This document shows, one piece after another, positions 1-6,483 of a stretch of 26,608 nt of DNA. The notes beneath the pieces are model-generated. The model saw only the letters and a list, made by a program, of their open reading frames with translations, had not been told where the DNA came from and did no database searches. Every line of letters begins with the position of its first letter. The stretch's first letter is position 1. The DNA is from DATKGP01 sp035510775 (GTDB lineage: Bacteria > Patescibacteriota > UBA1384 > 2-12-FULL-50-11). A program made the translations under genes and the position numbers. The DNA lies in assembly GCA_035510775.1 (NCBI GenBank), contig DATKGP010000004.1, forward strand, positions 1 through 26,608, given 5' to 3'.

Positions 1-1
1 C

Positions 2-868
2 ATTCAGGCTTTTGAAAAAGCCACCGGTGTTGATTTGGTCATCGACGAAACGCCGGAGACCGTCATGGTTTCCAGCTTCAACCCGATCCGCCGAGCCGTC
101 GCTTCCCAAGCTCTTCAAGCTCTAATAAAAGATGGCCGAATCCAACCGGCGAAAATCGAAGAGCTGGTTAAAAAGGCTCAGGACAATGTCGAGGACGAGA
201 TTAAAGAAGCCGGCGAAGACGCTCTGGCCGAAGTCGGCATCACCGGTTTTAACCCGGAGCTGGTTAGGATTTTAGGCTCGATGAAGTTTCGAACTTCTTA
301 CGGCCAGAACCAGTTGGCACACTCGATTGAAGTTACTCATATCGCTGGAGTTTTGGCCAGTGAAGTCGGCGCCGACATTAATATCACCAAAAAAGGCGCG
401 ATGCTCCACGATATCGGCAAGGCCGTCTCCCATGAAAATCCCGGTTCGCACGTTGAAGCCGGTGTCGAGCTAGCGCGCAAATACGGCGTCAGCGAGGCGG
501 TCGTCCACTGTATTGAAGCCAGCCACGAAGACACCGACGCCAAGTCGGTCGAGGCGATTTTGGTTCGAACTGCCGACGCGATTTCGGCCGCCCGGCCGGG
601 AGCTCGCCGAGAGTCGACCGAACAATATATCAAGCGGATGACCGAGCTGGAGAACGTCTCCAATAGCTTCCCCGGCGTCCAAAAAACTTTCGCCATTCAA
701 GCTGGACGCGAGGTTCGGGTGCTGGTCAAGCCGGAGATTGTTGACGATTTAACGGCCATGAAAATGGCTCGCGATATCGCCAACCGTATAGAGGCCGAGC
801 TGCAGTATCCCGGCACGGTCAAGGTCAACGTGATTCGCGAGACCAGGTTTGCCGAGACGGCGAGGTAA
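2..868 (+). CDS. rny: Ribonuclease Y, C-terminal part (5' end outside window)
   Basis: Membrane-anchored endoribonuclease that starts mRNA decay. The reading frame is open from base 2, where it reads IQAFEKATGVDLVIDETPE, so the true start, N-terminal membrane helix, coiled coil and most of the KH domain lie upstream of the window. Visible are the end of the KH domain (the TPETVMVSSFNPIRR stretch typical of the family), a helical linker, and the HD phosphohydrolase domain with its histidine (AHSIEVTHIAG) and the paired MLHDIGKAVSHE motif that binds the catalytic metals. A basic, valine-rich C-terminal domain ends in TAA. About 290 of the usual 510-520 residues are present. Identity is firm from the motif order. 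It stands alone at the window edge, followed by a short intergenic hairpin region and an HU-like gene on the same strand. Confidence 0.95.
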   Translation: MQAFEKATGVDLVIDETPETVMVSSFNPIRRAVASQALQALIKDGRIQPAKIEELVKKAQDNVEDEIKEAGEDALAEVGITGFNPELVRILGSMKFRTSYGQNQLAHSIEVTHIAGVLASEVGADINITKKGAMLHDIGKAVSHENPGSHVEAGVELARKYGVSEAVVHCIEASHEDTDAKSVEAILVRTADAISAARPGARRESTEQYIKRMTELENVSNSFPGVQKTFAIQAGREVRVLVKPEIVDDLTAMKMARDIANRIEAELQYPGTVKVNVIRETRFAETAR

Positions 869-898
869 GACTAAAAAGTAAAATTATTCCCCCCAGGA

Positions 899-933
899 AT
901 ATGAGCGCAGCGATTATTGTGTCGCTACGCGAC
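899..933. repeat. GAGCGNAGCGATTA hairpin element, copy 1
   Basis: Bases 905-913 pair with 922-930 (GCGCAGCGA with TCGCTACGC, one mismatch). The sequence around 899-917 closely matches another copy at about 2095-2114 (ATATGAGCGNAGCGATTA in both). There is no T-tract, so it is not a clear terminator for rny. The rest of 869-999 is AT-rich and non-coding as far as I can see. Confidence 0.4.
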
Positions 934-999
934 TGATGATTTTACATTTTACAATACATTTTTGTTTCTAGTTTTTTGTTTTTAGTTTATGCTTGATTT

Positions 1000-1215
1000 A
1001 TGGACAAAGCCGGTGTGGTGAAAAAACTGGCTGAAAAACTCAACCTCGACGAGGCTCACTCGGAAGCCTTCGTTAAAGCCTTCAGTGAGGTTCTGGCCGA
1101 ATATTTTAAAAACGGCGAAAAGGTCGTCTTGGCCGATTTCGGTAGTTTCTATATCCGCGAAGACAAGACAATTCAGTTCAACCCGTCAGTTCGCCTACGC
1201 GACTTGGTCGGTTGA
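1000..1215 (+). CDS. Short HU-family DNA-binding protein lacking the beta-arm
   Basis: A 71-aa protein of the HU/IHF fold, which normally compacts DNA as a dimer. The N-terminal helices (MDKAGVVKKLAEKLNLDEAH and onward) and the central VVLADFGSFYIRED strand match HU well. HU then usually has about 19 residues of beta-arm containing RNPQTG before the C-terminal VPAFKPGKALKDAV helix. Here the chain passes directly from IREDK to TIQFNPSVRLRDLVG, so the arm that inserts into the minor groove is absent while the flanking fold remains. This is an internal loss, not a C-terminal truncation. It may be a dimerisation-only or altered-specificity HU paralogue. There is no strong Shine-Dalgarno, and the upstream region is AT-rich. 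tRNA-Arg lies immediately downstream on the other strand. Confidence 0.85.
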   Translation: MDKAGVVKKLAEKLNLDEAHSEAFVKAFSEVLAEYFKNGEKVVLADFGSFYIREDKTIQFNPSVRLRDLVG

Positions 1216-1219
1216 TTTG

Positions 1220-1292
1220 TGCCCCAGGCAGGAGTTGCACCTGCGACCTTTTCCTTAGGACGGAACCGCTCTGTCTTCTGAGCTACTGGGGC
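1220..1292 (-). tRNA. tRNA-Arg (anticodon CCU)
   Basis: The cloverleaf reads 5' GCCCCAG ... CTGGGGC with a seven-base acceptor stem, anticodon loop GTCCTAA (CCU, reads AGG) and discriminator A; CCA is not encoded. Two elbow positions are unusual. The D-loop AGAAGACA has no GG pair, and the T-loop is TGCAACT, not TTCRANY, so base 55 is G. The anticodon stem has a G27-A43 mismatch. Overall folding and the anticodon are clear. Confidence 0.9.
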
Positions 1293-1378
1293 CCACTACT
1301 CCCTAATTACATCAGAGCTTCGAGGGGCAAGCAACTTATCGTTCAATTCGCTTGTCCTCCGAAACCTTGGTGAAGGAG

Positions 1379-1392
1379 GAAGCTACTGGGAG
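1379..1392 (-). repeat. Possible 5'-end fragment of tRNA-Arg
   Basis: The ten bases at 1381-1390 (AGCTACTGGG on +) repeat the start of the tRNA-Arg gene at 1281-1290, exactly 100 bp away in the same orientation. No cloverleaf can be built from this copy. The surrounding 1293-1420 holds no ORF I can support. Confidence 0.3.
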
Positions 1393-1420
1393 CTAATGTT
1401 TATATTTTACAGGTATATTT

Positions 1421-1458
1421 CGCAAAATACAGGACGGGCGGCCGTAATCGACCGCCCG
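1421..1458 (-). terminator. Hairpin terminator of the zinc-ribbon gene
   Basis: Reading the minus strand, a seven-bp stem (CGGGCGG with CCGCCCG, ten-base loop) starts 15 nt after the stop codon and is followed by TCCTGTATTTTGCG. The U-tract is imperfect. Confidence 0.6.
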
Positions 1459-1472
1459 GATTCGAGCTGAAC

Positions 1473-1685
1473 CTACAATATTTGAGCCAGGAGGCCGCCA
1501 TCTCCCTCCTGGACTCGGATTTGCCGGAGCTGTCCTAGTCCGAAGAAACTCTTACATCTCAAGCAGAAACGAAGTCTGTCATCCCCAACGTCAAGGCGCC
1601 GAGCGGCTGGAATTGCGTTGGTTTCTTCCGGTGTGGCATCCCTCGACAAAAGTGAGTGACAATACGGACACTTCTCTTCTTCCAT
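1473..1685 (-). CDS. Zinc-ribbon microprotein
   Basis: A 70-aa protein beginning MEEEKCPYCHSLLSRDATPE. It has two CxxC knuckles, CPYC at residues 6-9 and CLRC near residue 50, spaced like a small zinc ribbon, followed by a glycine-rich tail. The longer open frame upstream is rejected. The ATG at 1685 has GGAGGGG six bases before it and a promoter at 1714-1742, and the extension runs into tRNA relics. No enzymatic residues are visible. Such proteins may bind nucleic acid or a protein partner, but the role here is unknown. It has its own promoter, ribosome binding site and terminator, so it is a free-standing unit. Confidence 0.75.
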   Translation of the reverse strand: MEEEKCPYCHSLLSRDATPEETNAIPAARRLDVGDDRLRFCLRCKSFFGLGQLRQIRVQEGDGGLLAQIL

Positions 1686-1713
1686 GAATCCCCTCCAAAC
1701 AGAGCGTGGCAAT

Positions 1714-1742
1714 ATCGTACTCCTTCCTGTAAAATAAGTCAA
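1714..1742 (-). promoter_or_regulatory. Sigma-70-type promoter of the zinc-ribbon gene
   Basis: On the minus strand, TTGACT (1742-1737) is followed after 17 nt by TACGAT (1719-1714), about 29 bases ahead of the ATG and upstream of the Shine-Dalgarno. Confidence 0.6.
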
Positions 1743-1746
1743 GTAT

Positions 1747-1851
1747 CGGGGTGTAGTCGCCCTCGCAAGCTCGGGACTCGTATTCCTCGCTCGGAGGAAC
1801 CGGGCTCGTAATAGCGCAGTTGTTGTTTTACTTCGGGCTGTAGCGCAGTTG
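1747..1851 (+). repeat. Array of tRNA-Pro 5'-end relics
   Basis: Three pieces in the orientation of the intact tRNA-Pro at 1986. CGGGGTGTAG at 1747-1756 has the common bacterial tRNA-Pro start. A degraded piece lies at 1801-1822 (CGGGCTCGTAATAGCGCAG...). A piece at 1834-1851 is identical over 18 bases to 1986-2003. None continues into an anticodon arm. They look like displaced 5' ends left by repeated recombination at a tRNA gene. Confidence 0.55.
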
Positions 1852-1855
1852 ATGA

Positions 1856-1878
1856 GCCAACAGCCAGTGGCTGTTGGC
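1856..1878. other. Perfect 10-bp hairpin
   Basis: GCCAACAGCC (1856-1865) pairs perfectly with GGCTGTTGGC (1869-1878) across a three-base loop. There is no T-tract on either side. It follows directly on the third tRNA-Pro fragment. Confidence 0.6.
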
Positions 1879-1886
1879 GAACGGAA

Positions 1887-1929
1887 GCAACCGCTTGCGC
1901 TAAAATGAAAAGAGCGCAAGTAAGGTTGC
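1887..1929. other. Two-tier hairpin between tRNA-Pro relics
   Basis: An outer stem GCAACC/GGTTGC (1887-1892 with 1924-1929) encloses an inner eight-bp stem CTTGCGCT/AGCGCAAG (1894-1901 with 1913-1920) and an 11-base A-rich loop. It could be part of a structured RNA or an element end. No known RNA family is recognised. Confidence 0.5.
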
Positions 1930-1985
1930 GAGCGTAAGAATATCTGGGTGCGATTGCACATTGTCGAAGTGACAAAATGTGTGTA

Positions 1986-2058
1986 CGGGCTGTAGCGCAG
2001 TTGGTAGCGCGCGTCGTTCGGGACGACGAGGTCGGCAGTTCAAGTCTGCCCAGCCCGA
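1986..2058 (+). tRNA. tRNA-Pro (anticodon CGG)
   Basis: Complete cloverleaf with acceptor CGGGCTG/CAGCCCG, D-arm GCGC-AGTTGGTA-GCGC, anticodon loop TTCGGGA (CGG, reads CCG), T-arm GGCAG-TTCAAGT-CTGCC and discriminator A. CCA is not encoded. It is the only intact copy in an array of partial ones. Confidence 0.95.
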
Positions 2059-2060
2059 CA

Positions 2061-2128
2061 AGAGTTCGATACGAGCGTAGTGAAACGGAGCGAGTATATG
2101 AGCGAAGCGATTAGTCTCACCACCCCGA
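2061..2128 (+). repeat. Putative split 3' end of a second tRNA-Pro with inserted GAGCG element
   Basis: AGAGTTCGAT (2061-2070) resembles a T-arm, and AGTCTCACCACCCCGA (2113-2128) resembles a T-stem plus acceptor end. Its CACCCCG would pair with the CGGGGTG at 1747. Between them sits a copy of the GAGCGNAGCGATTA element also found at 899. The T-stem pairing is poor, so this is a degraded relic at best. The following 2129-2165 shows no feature. Confidence 0.35.
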
Positions 2129-2165
2129 CTTAGGGAACAACTTAAAAATGGCAAAGTTTTTTTGG

Positions 2166-2193
2166 TTGACTAGAGGCCATTTTCTTTTACACT
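2166..2193 (+). promoter_or_regulatory. Candidate promoter of the permease gene
   Basis: TTGACT (2166-2171), a 16-nt spacer, then TACACT (2188-2193). The ATG at 2201 is seven bases past the -10 box, which would give a leaderless or near-leaderless mRNA; no Shine-Dalgarno is present. Confidence 0.4.
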
Positions 2194-2200
2194 GAACTTG

Positions 2201-3232
2201 ATGGCGCAAAAGATTGACATCTCCACCTCGACAATAGTCAGGTTTTTCTTGGTAGCCTTAGGTTTGTGGCTGCTGTTTCTACTGCGCGACGTTCTAGTGC
2301 TGATGTTTTTGGTGGTTATTATCGTCGCTGCCCTGTCGCCAACTGTCGACCGTTGGGCTAAAAGCATCACTCGACCAGGCGCGGTGGTCAGCGTCTTTTT
2401 GTTAATCCTACTAGCGCTGGCCGCTATCTCATTAATGATCGTCCCGCCGCTTGTCAACCAGATTCAAGACTTCAGCCAAAATTTACCGAGGATTGCCGAG
2501 ACCTTCTCTCGAGCTGGTACGCCAGGCTTTATCCAATCGGCGGCCAACGTAATTCGCGACAATCTCAATAGCCTGTCTAGCCACCTTAGCGATTTCGGCT
2601 CGTTCCTACTCGACAAGACCTTCGGCATCATCTCCGGCATCGTGGCCGTCATCACCGTCTTGGTTCTGTCTTTCTATCTGCTGCTCGAAGAAGAGGGCTT
2701 GAAAAAAATCTACCGCGGCATTCTGCCACCCGATCTTTACGACGAGCTGTCGGAAACCACTAAAAAAGTCGCCGGCAAGCTAGGCGCTTGGTTGCGCGGC
2801 CAGCTGACTTTAATGCTAATTATCGCTATCCTCGATACCATCGGTCTGCTAATTATCGGCTCGCCGTACGCCTTAACCCTAGGCATCTGGGCCGGCTTGA
2901 CCGAAAGCATTCCTTTTGTCGGGCCGTTTCTGGGCGCCGTCCCTGGCATCGCCGTCAACTTAGCTCACTCACCCCTGCACGGAATCTTGGCGCTTATCAT
3001 CTACTTGGTGGTTCAGCAGCTCGAGAGTAATTTCTTGGCCCCGAAAATTATGGGCAAAGCCGTCGGCTTGAACCCGGTGGTAGTGATTCTGGCAATTTTG
3101 ATCGGCGACAAACTCTACGGGATTCTGGGGATTGTCTTGGCCGTGCCGCTGGCGGCCGTCATTGGCGTCGCCGTCCAGGACTGGCAGGTTATTAAGCAAA
3201 CTTTCACCAACACCTCGAAAAAACTTACTTAA
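2201..3232 (+). CDS. AI-2E/PerM family membrane transporter
   Basis: A 343-aa polytopic inner-membrane protein of the AI-2E exporter-like (PerM/YdiK) family. Hydrophobic segments open the protein (about residues 14-60 and 64-85). A polar amphipathic stretch with QIQDFSQNLPRI follows, then further helices including GIVAVITVLVLSFYLLLEE. The conserved C-terminal block has IPFVGPFLGAVPG, the QQLESNFLAPKIMGKAVGLN motif and a final helix pair. Length is normal for the family (330-380). Substrates of these proteins are mostly unproven, so autoinducer export should not be assumed. A TTG immediately before the ATG is an alternative start. Only two bases separate its stop from the next gene, so the two are cotranscribed. 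Confidence 0.9.
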   Translation: MAQKIDISTSTIVRFFLVALGLWLLFLLRDVLVLMFLVVIIVAALSPTVDRWAKSITRPGAVVSVFLLILLALAAISLMIVPPLVNQIQDFSQNLPRIAETFSRAGTPGFIQSAANVIRDNLNSLSSHLSDFGSFLLDKTFGIISGIVAVITVLVLSFYLLLEEEGLKKIYRGILPPDLYDELSETTKKVAGKLGAWLRGQLTLMLIIAILDTIGLLIIGSPYALTLGIWAGLTESIPFVGPFLGAVPGIAVNLAHSPLHGILALIIYLVVQQLESNFLAPKIMGKAVGLNPVVVILAILIGDKLYGILGIVLAVPLAAVIGVAVQDWQVIKQTFTNTSKKLT

Positions 3233-3234
3233 CT

Positions 3235-4383
3235 ATGCGAATCCTAATCGGGTCGCTGACTTACCCGTTGCATAACGGCGTGACTAATTCCATCAACACC
3301 AGCGTTGACGGTTTTGTCAAAGCCGGCCAAAAGATTCAAATTGTCGCCCCGCGTTATCAGCAGCAGTTGGCTCGGCCGGAGCACCGGCCGGTCATGGCCT
3401 CGCCGTTAAGTAAATTTTTCTTGCAGCTTTTTGGCAAAGAAGAGCGGATGTTTGGCTACAAGGCCTACGGGCAGATTAAAAAAATCGCCCAAGATTTTGG
3501 GCCCGACGCCTACTGGTTGCACACTATTACTTGGGCGCCAAATGCTTTTGAGCGAGCGATGATTGCCTCTAAAAAAGCCAAGGTTGTTACCTACCACACC
3601 TTGGTCGAGATGTACGGCCAGGCCTACGGCGGCGAGCTGGGGGCACTGCGAATGGTCGAGCGGTCGCGCAAGGTTTGCAACGCCGCTGATATTATTATCA
3701 CTCCCAGCCAAGTGATTGCCGACAAATTGCGCTCGTACGAAGTTACTAAACCGATTAAAGTTATTCCCACCGGCATTTTGAAGTCCGAGAAAAGTTTTTC
3801 CAAAAGTGAACTGGCCGAAAAATATCATTTTTCGCCCGATAACGCCTTGCTAATTTTTGTCGGCCGGATTTCTAAAGAAAAAAATATCTCGGCACTAATA
3901 AAAATGGCGGCCACACTTGCAAAAATGCGCCAAGATTTTACCTTGCTGCTGGTCGGGCCAGGGGATATCGAAGAAACTCAAGCTGAAGCTAAAAAAATGG
4001 ACGTTGAAAAACAAGTCATTCTGACCGACGGCCTGCCGTTGGCCGACAGCAAGGCTTGCTACGGCGCAGCCGACGCGTTCGTCTTCGCCTCGCAGTCGGA
4101 AACGCAAGGCTTGGTTTTGGGCGAGGCGATGATTGCCGGTACGCCGGTCGTCGCTTTGAATTCGCCGATTCAAGCTGAAGTTTACCCAGAAGAAGTTGCT
4201 GTCGTCGTTCGCGACGAAACCCAGTTTGCCAGCGAAGTTAATCGCTTGCTGTGTGATAAATCGTTGCAAGAAAAACTGGCCGTCGAGGGAAAAAAGTTTG
4301 TCGAAGAAAATTTCTCCGTTGACGGCATGATTTCCAAACAAATTACTGTTTTCGAATCCGTCACCGCCAAGGTAACAGCTTAA
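3235..4383 (+). CDS. Glycosyltransferase family 4 (GT-B fold)
   Basis: A 382-aa cytosolic or membrane-associated glycosyltransferase. The N-terminal Rossmann domain opens MRILIGSLTYPLHNGVTNSI, the usual glycine-rich start of GT4 enzymes. The acceptor region contains HTLVEMYG. The C-terminal domain has the donor-site elements LIFVGRISKEKN and, near residue 285, FASQSETQGLVLGEAMIAG. Its two glutamates form the EX7E motif that binds the nucleotide sugar. The layout resembles the diacylglycerol glucosyltransferase/PimB-like branch, so glycolipid synthesis is a reasonable guess, but the acceptor is unknown. It is translated right behind the permease gene. Confidence 0.9.
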   Translation: MRILIGSLTYPLHNGVTNSINTSVDGFVKAGQKIQIVAPRYQQQLARPEHRPVMASPLSKFFLQLFGKEERMFGYKAYGQIKKIAQDFGPDAYWLHTITWAPNAFERAMIASKKAKVVTYHTLVEMYGQAYGGELGALRMVERSRKVCNAADIIITPSQVIADKLRSYEVTKPIKVIPTGILKSEKSFSKSELAEKYHFSPDNALLIFVGRISKEKNISALIKMAATLAKMRQDFTLLLVGPGDIEETQAEAKKMDVEKQVILTDGLPLADSKACYGAADAFVFASQSETQGLVLGEAMIAGTPVVALNSPIQAEVYPEEVAVVVRDETQFASEVNRLLCDKSLQEKLAVEGKKFVEENFSVDGMISKQITVFESVTAKVTA

Positions 4384-4391
4384 GTTAGAAA

Positions 4392-4419
4392 TTTTTGTTG
4401 AATAAAATCGGAGTATTAT
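4392..4419 (+). promoter_or_regulatory. Candidate promoter of the small membrane protein
   Basis: TTTTTG (4392-4397), 16 nt, then TATTAT (4414-4419). The ATG at 4426 is six bases later, again suggesting a leaderless transcript. Confidence 0.35.
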
Positions 4420-4425
4420 TATTTT

Positions 4426-4881
4426 ATGGATAAAAATAGTAACGTTTCTGGCTATATAGAGAGCCAGCGAGCTCTTGGAAAGTCAGACGAAGAAATAAAA
4501 GCATCGCTCGTTTCTTCGGGTTGGGACAACGAGAGCATTAAGGAATATTTCCAAGAATCAGTGGCAACTCCAGCGAATAATACCTGGGTAAGTATTAGTA
4601 TTCTGGCCGGATCAGTATTAATTATTGCCGGTTTTGCTATGACCTATATCACACTCCAAGCGACAGATAATATCCCGGGCTATTTTCAAATTGTCATCAT
4701 GCTGGGTATTTTAGTACTAAACATCGGACTTATAATCAGGGCTATCAAGCTTAAAAAATCATACGGATCCATAATTCTAATGTTCTTCATTGAAATCATC
4801 GCGAGTCGCTTTGCATACGTAGCAATAACCTCAAGTACTGTAAACTCTGGCTGTGATTTTATGACGTTATGGTGCGGTTAA
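4426..4881 (+). CDS. Small membrane protein with N-terminal helical motif
   Basis: A 151-aa protein of unknown function. Residues 9-45 (YIESQRALGKSDEEIKASLV and on to SGWDNESIKEYF) form a short helical motif that I recall at the start of many Patescibacteria membrane proteins. Three hydrophobic segments follow, at roughly 55-77, 86-106 and 114-135, and a short cysteine-containing tail ends CDFMTLWCG. No catalytic motif is visible. It is separated from the upstream glycosyltransferase by 42 bases holding a candidate promoter, and faces the tRNA-Val/tRNA-Leu pair on the other strand. Confidence 0.75.
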   Translation: MDKNSNVSGYIESQRALGKSDEEIKASLVSSGWDNESIKEYFQESVATPANNTWVSISILAGSVLIIAGFAMTYITLQATDNIPGYFQIVIMLGILVLNIGLIIRAIKLKKSYGSIILMFFIEIIASRFAYVAITSSTVNSGCDFMTLWCG

Positions 4882-4921
4882 CCTATCTTTCACGTGTGAG
4901 CCCGTAGTACGAAGGGTTTTG

Positions 4922-4995
4922 TGGTCGCTGTAGGGCTCGAACCTACGACCTCCGCAGTGTAAATGCGGCGCTCTAACCAGCTGAGCTAAGCGACC
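4922..4995 (-). tRNA. tRNA-Val (anticodon UAC)
   Basis: Complete cloverleaf: acceptor GGTCGCT/AGCGACC, anticodon stem CCGCA/TGCGG with loop TTTACAC (TAC), T-arm with TTCGAGC, discriminator A, no encoded CCA. It lies five bases downstream of tRNA-Leu on the minus strand. Confidence 0.95.
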
Positions 4996-5000
4996 AAAAG

Positions 5001-5081
5001 TGCCCGGGGCGGGAGTCGAACCCGCATGCCTTGCGGCAATCGATTTTAAGTCGATCGTGTAAACCATTCCACCACCCGGGC
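5001..5081 (-). tRNA. tRNA-Leu (anticodon UAA)
   Basis: Class II tRNA with long variable arm (TGCCGCAAGGCA), acceptor GCCCGGG/CCCGGGC, anticodon stem ATCGA/TCGAT with loop CTTAAAA (TAA), discriminator A. It starts two bases after the stop of the DHH phosphoesterase gene, so it is probably processed from the same transcript. This tRNA is the classic group I intron host in cyanobacteria, but here it is uninterrupted. Confidence 0.95.
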
Positions 5082-5083
5082 GT

Positions 5084-6016
5084 CTACTCTGATATTTTAC
5101 TGGAAAAAAGGTCTTTCGTCACGGTAAAACCGGCGATTTTTTTTGTGCCGGTGCCACCAAAAAGCTTGGCGAGTCTCGATAAATTGATATTGGCGTGTCG
5201 CGTGCGCAGGATTGTTCTCCAGCCGTTTTTATCTTCCACGGTTAAGCAAACCGCCCGGTCTTCACTAATCAGCGACAAGTAATTGGCCAAGCCGGCCAAA
5301 TCTTGATACTCGGCCTGATAATTTTCCAATTCTTTCAGGCTCAAACGAGCATTGGCCAGGCCGTAGCGGTTGATTGTAACTTTATCTAAAACGTAACCCC
5401 AGAGCCTTTTTTGTTTCTGGCTGGTTTGATTGCGCAGCGACCGGCTAATTAAGTTGAGGTTGCCGCCGTAGCTGACCAACCGGCCGGCCAGTTTCAAGAG
5501 CGAACTGGAGGTGTTTTGGTGCTGAAAGCCGCCGGTGTCGGTGTAAAGCCCAAGCAGCAAGGCGGTGGCAATCGGCGGAGTGATTTCAACTCTAAGCTCG
5601 CTTAGCAAATCAAAAACCAGCTCGGCGGTGGCCGAAGCGCTTCTACAGTATGAATATTGGGCGATTTTGGCAATGTCGCCGGTGGCGTGATGGTCAATTA
5701 AGGCAATTGAACCGGCATTTTTGGGATTAGACAAAATCTTTCCAAAACCTGTTCGGTAAAGCTCGCCAACATCAACAGCGATAATCAAGTCAGCTTTTTC
5801 AGGCAATTTGGCAGAAAAAATAATTTGACCGCAAATATCCCGAAAGGCTTTCGGTGGCTCGTCGACACTAACAATCGTTACTTCCGCCTGATCTTTTATG
5901 GCCAAGGCCAAAGCCACACCGCTGCCAATGGCGTCACCGTCTGGTTGCTGGTGGAGCAGAATTGTTACCTGTGGACTGGCGGAGATCTTCTTGGCTAGGG
6001 CTCCAAGATCGGACAT
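5084..6016 (-). CDS. DHH/DHHA1 phosphoesterase (NrnA-like oligoribonuclease / pAp phosphatase)
   Basis: A 310-aa cytosolic phosphoesterase predicted to degrade short oligonucleotides (nanoRNA) to mononucleotides and possibly dephosphorylate pAp. The DHH domain shows HQQPDGDAIGS (residues 22-32), the VDVGELYR aspartate, the signature IDHHATGDIA and the YTDTGGFQHQNTS motif, which together hold two Mn2+ ions. The C-terminal DHHA1 domain shows the LARLAKLFGGTG-type substrate motif as INLSRLAKLFGGTGTKKIAG. Length fits NrnA (about 315). Its ATG overlaps the stop of the upstream MBL-like gene (TGATG), so translation is likely coupled. With S1 upstream, this is an RNA-metabolism operon. Confidence 0.9.
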   Translation of the reverse strand: MSDLGALAKKISASPQVTILLHQQPDGDAIGSGVALALAIKDQAEVTIVSVDEPPKAFRDICGQIIFSAKLPEKADLIIAVDVGELYRTGFGKILSNPKNAGSIALIDHHATGDIAKIAQYSYCRSASATAELVFDLLSELRVEITPPIATALLLGLYTDTGGFQHQNTSSSLLKLAGRLVSYGGNLNLISRSLRNQTSQKQKRLWGYVLDKVTINRYGLANARLSLKELENYQAEYQDLAGLANYLSLISEDRAVCLTVEDKNGWRTILRTRHANINLSRLAKLFGGTGTKKIAGFTVTKDLFSSKISE

Positions 6017-6483
6017 CAGCCAACTACGACTAAATCTCTCCCCTCAATTGGTAATGTTTGTTCGGTAATCTTCACGAGGTTGGTCTCGGTCAGCTTCAGG
6101 CCTTCCTGAAAACTTTTTTCCATCGTCAAACCCTTGTGAAAGACAACCAGGCGCGGATCGTAGGCATCAAGTAGCTCGGTGTAGATGTTTTTGGCCAGTT
6201 CCCCGAGCGTGTCTGGCAGCAGCAGAATGTCGCAAGTGGCGAACTGTTCTTTTTCAAACGGCGTCGGTGCCTGAAGATTGAAAACGTAAACCAACTGCAG
6301 CTGTTCCCAAACAATCAGGGCGGCGTTCTGGCCGTAAACTGCCTCGACTCCGCCAATTTCGTACTCGCCGGTGCTCTCAAAGACTTCGTCGCCCAGGGCA
6401 ACTTTGGCGTTCTCTAAATTGACGGTGACCTTGCGGTCGGTCAGTTCGAAACCGTTACTCTTGGCTGTCTTGAGCGCTAGCAT
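6016..6483 (-). CDS. Degenerate MBL-fold (UlaG-like) protein
   Basis: A 155-aa protein with the general pattern of small UlaG-type metallo-beta-lactamase-fold proteins: strands with a STGEYEIGGVEAVYG segment, then ILLLPDTLGELAKN and a LVVFHKG strand. The metal ligands expected of an active enzyme (HxHxDH and later His/Asp) are absent, and the protein is about 60 residues shorter than active homologues. It is likely a non-catalytic relative. The fold assignment is by pattern only. The frame overlaps the end of rpsA by 29 bases and the start of the DHH gene by one, so all three are translationally linked. Confidence 0.6.
   Translation of the reverse strand: MLALKTAKSNGFELTDRKVTVNLENAKVALGDEVFESTGEYEIGGVEAVYGQNAALIVWEQLQLVYVFNLQAPTPFEKEQFATCDILLLPDTLGELAKNIYTELLDAYDPRLVVFHKGLTMEKSFQEGLKLTETNLVKITEQTLPIEGRDLVVVG

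Noticed and set aside
1739..1975. Open frames across the tRNA-Pro relic region
   Set aside because: Composition follows tRNA fragments and hairpins, and no ribosome binding site is present.
1747..2128. A tRNA-Pro split by one long intron
   Set aside because: Acceptor ends would pair, but no D-arm or anticodon arm exists in the outer pieces and no intron core is seen.
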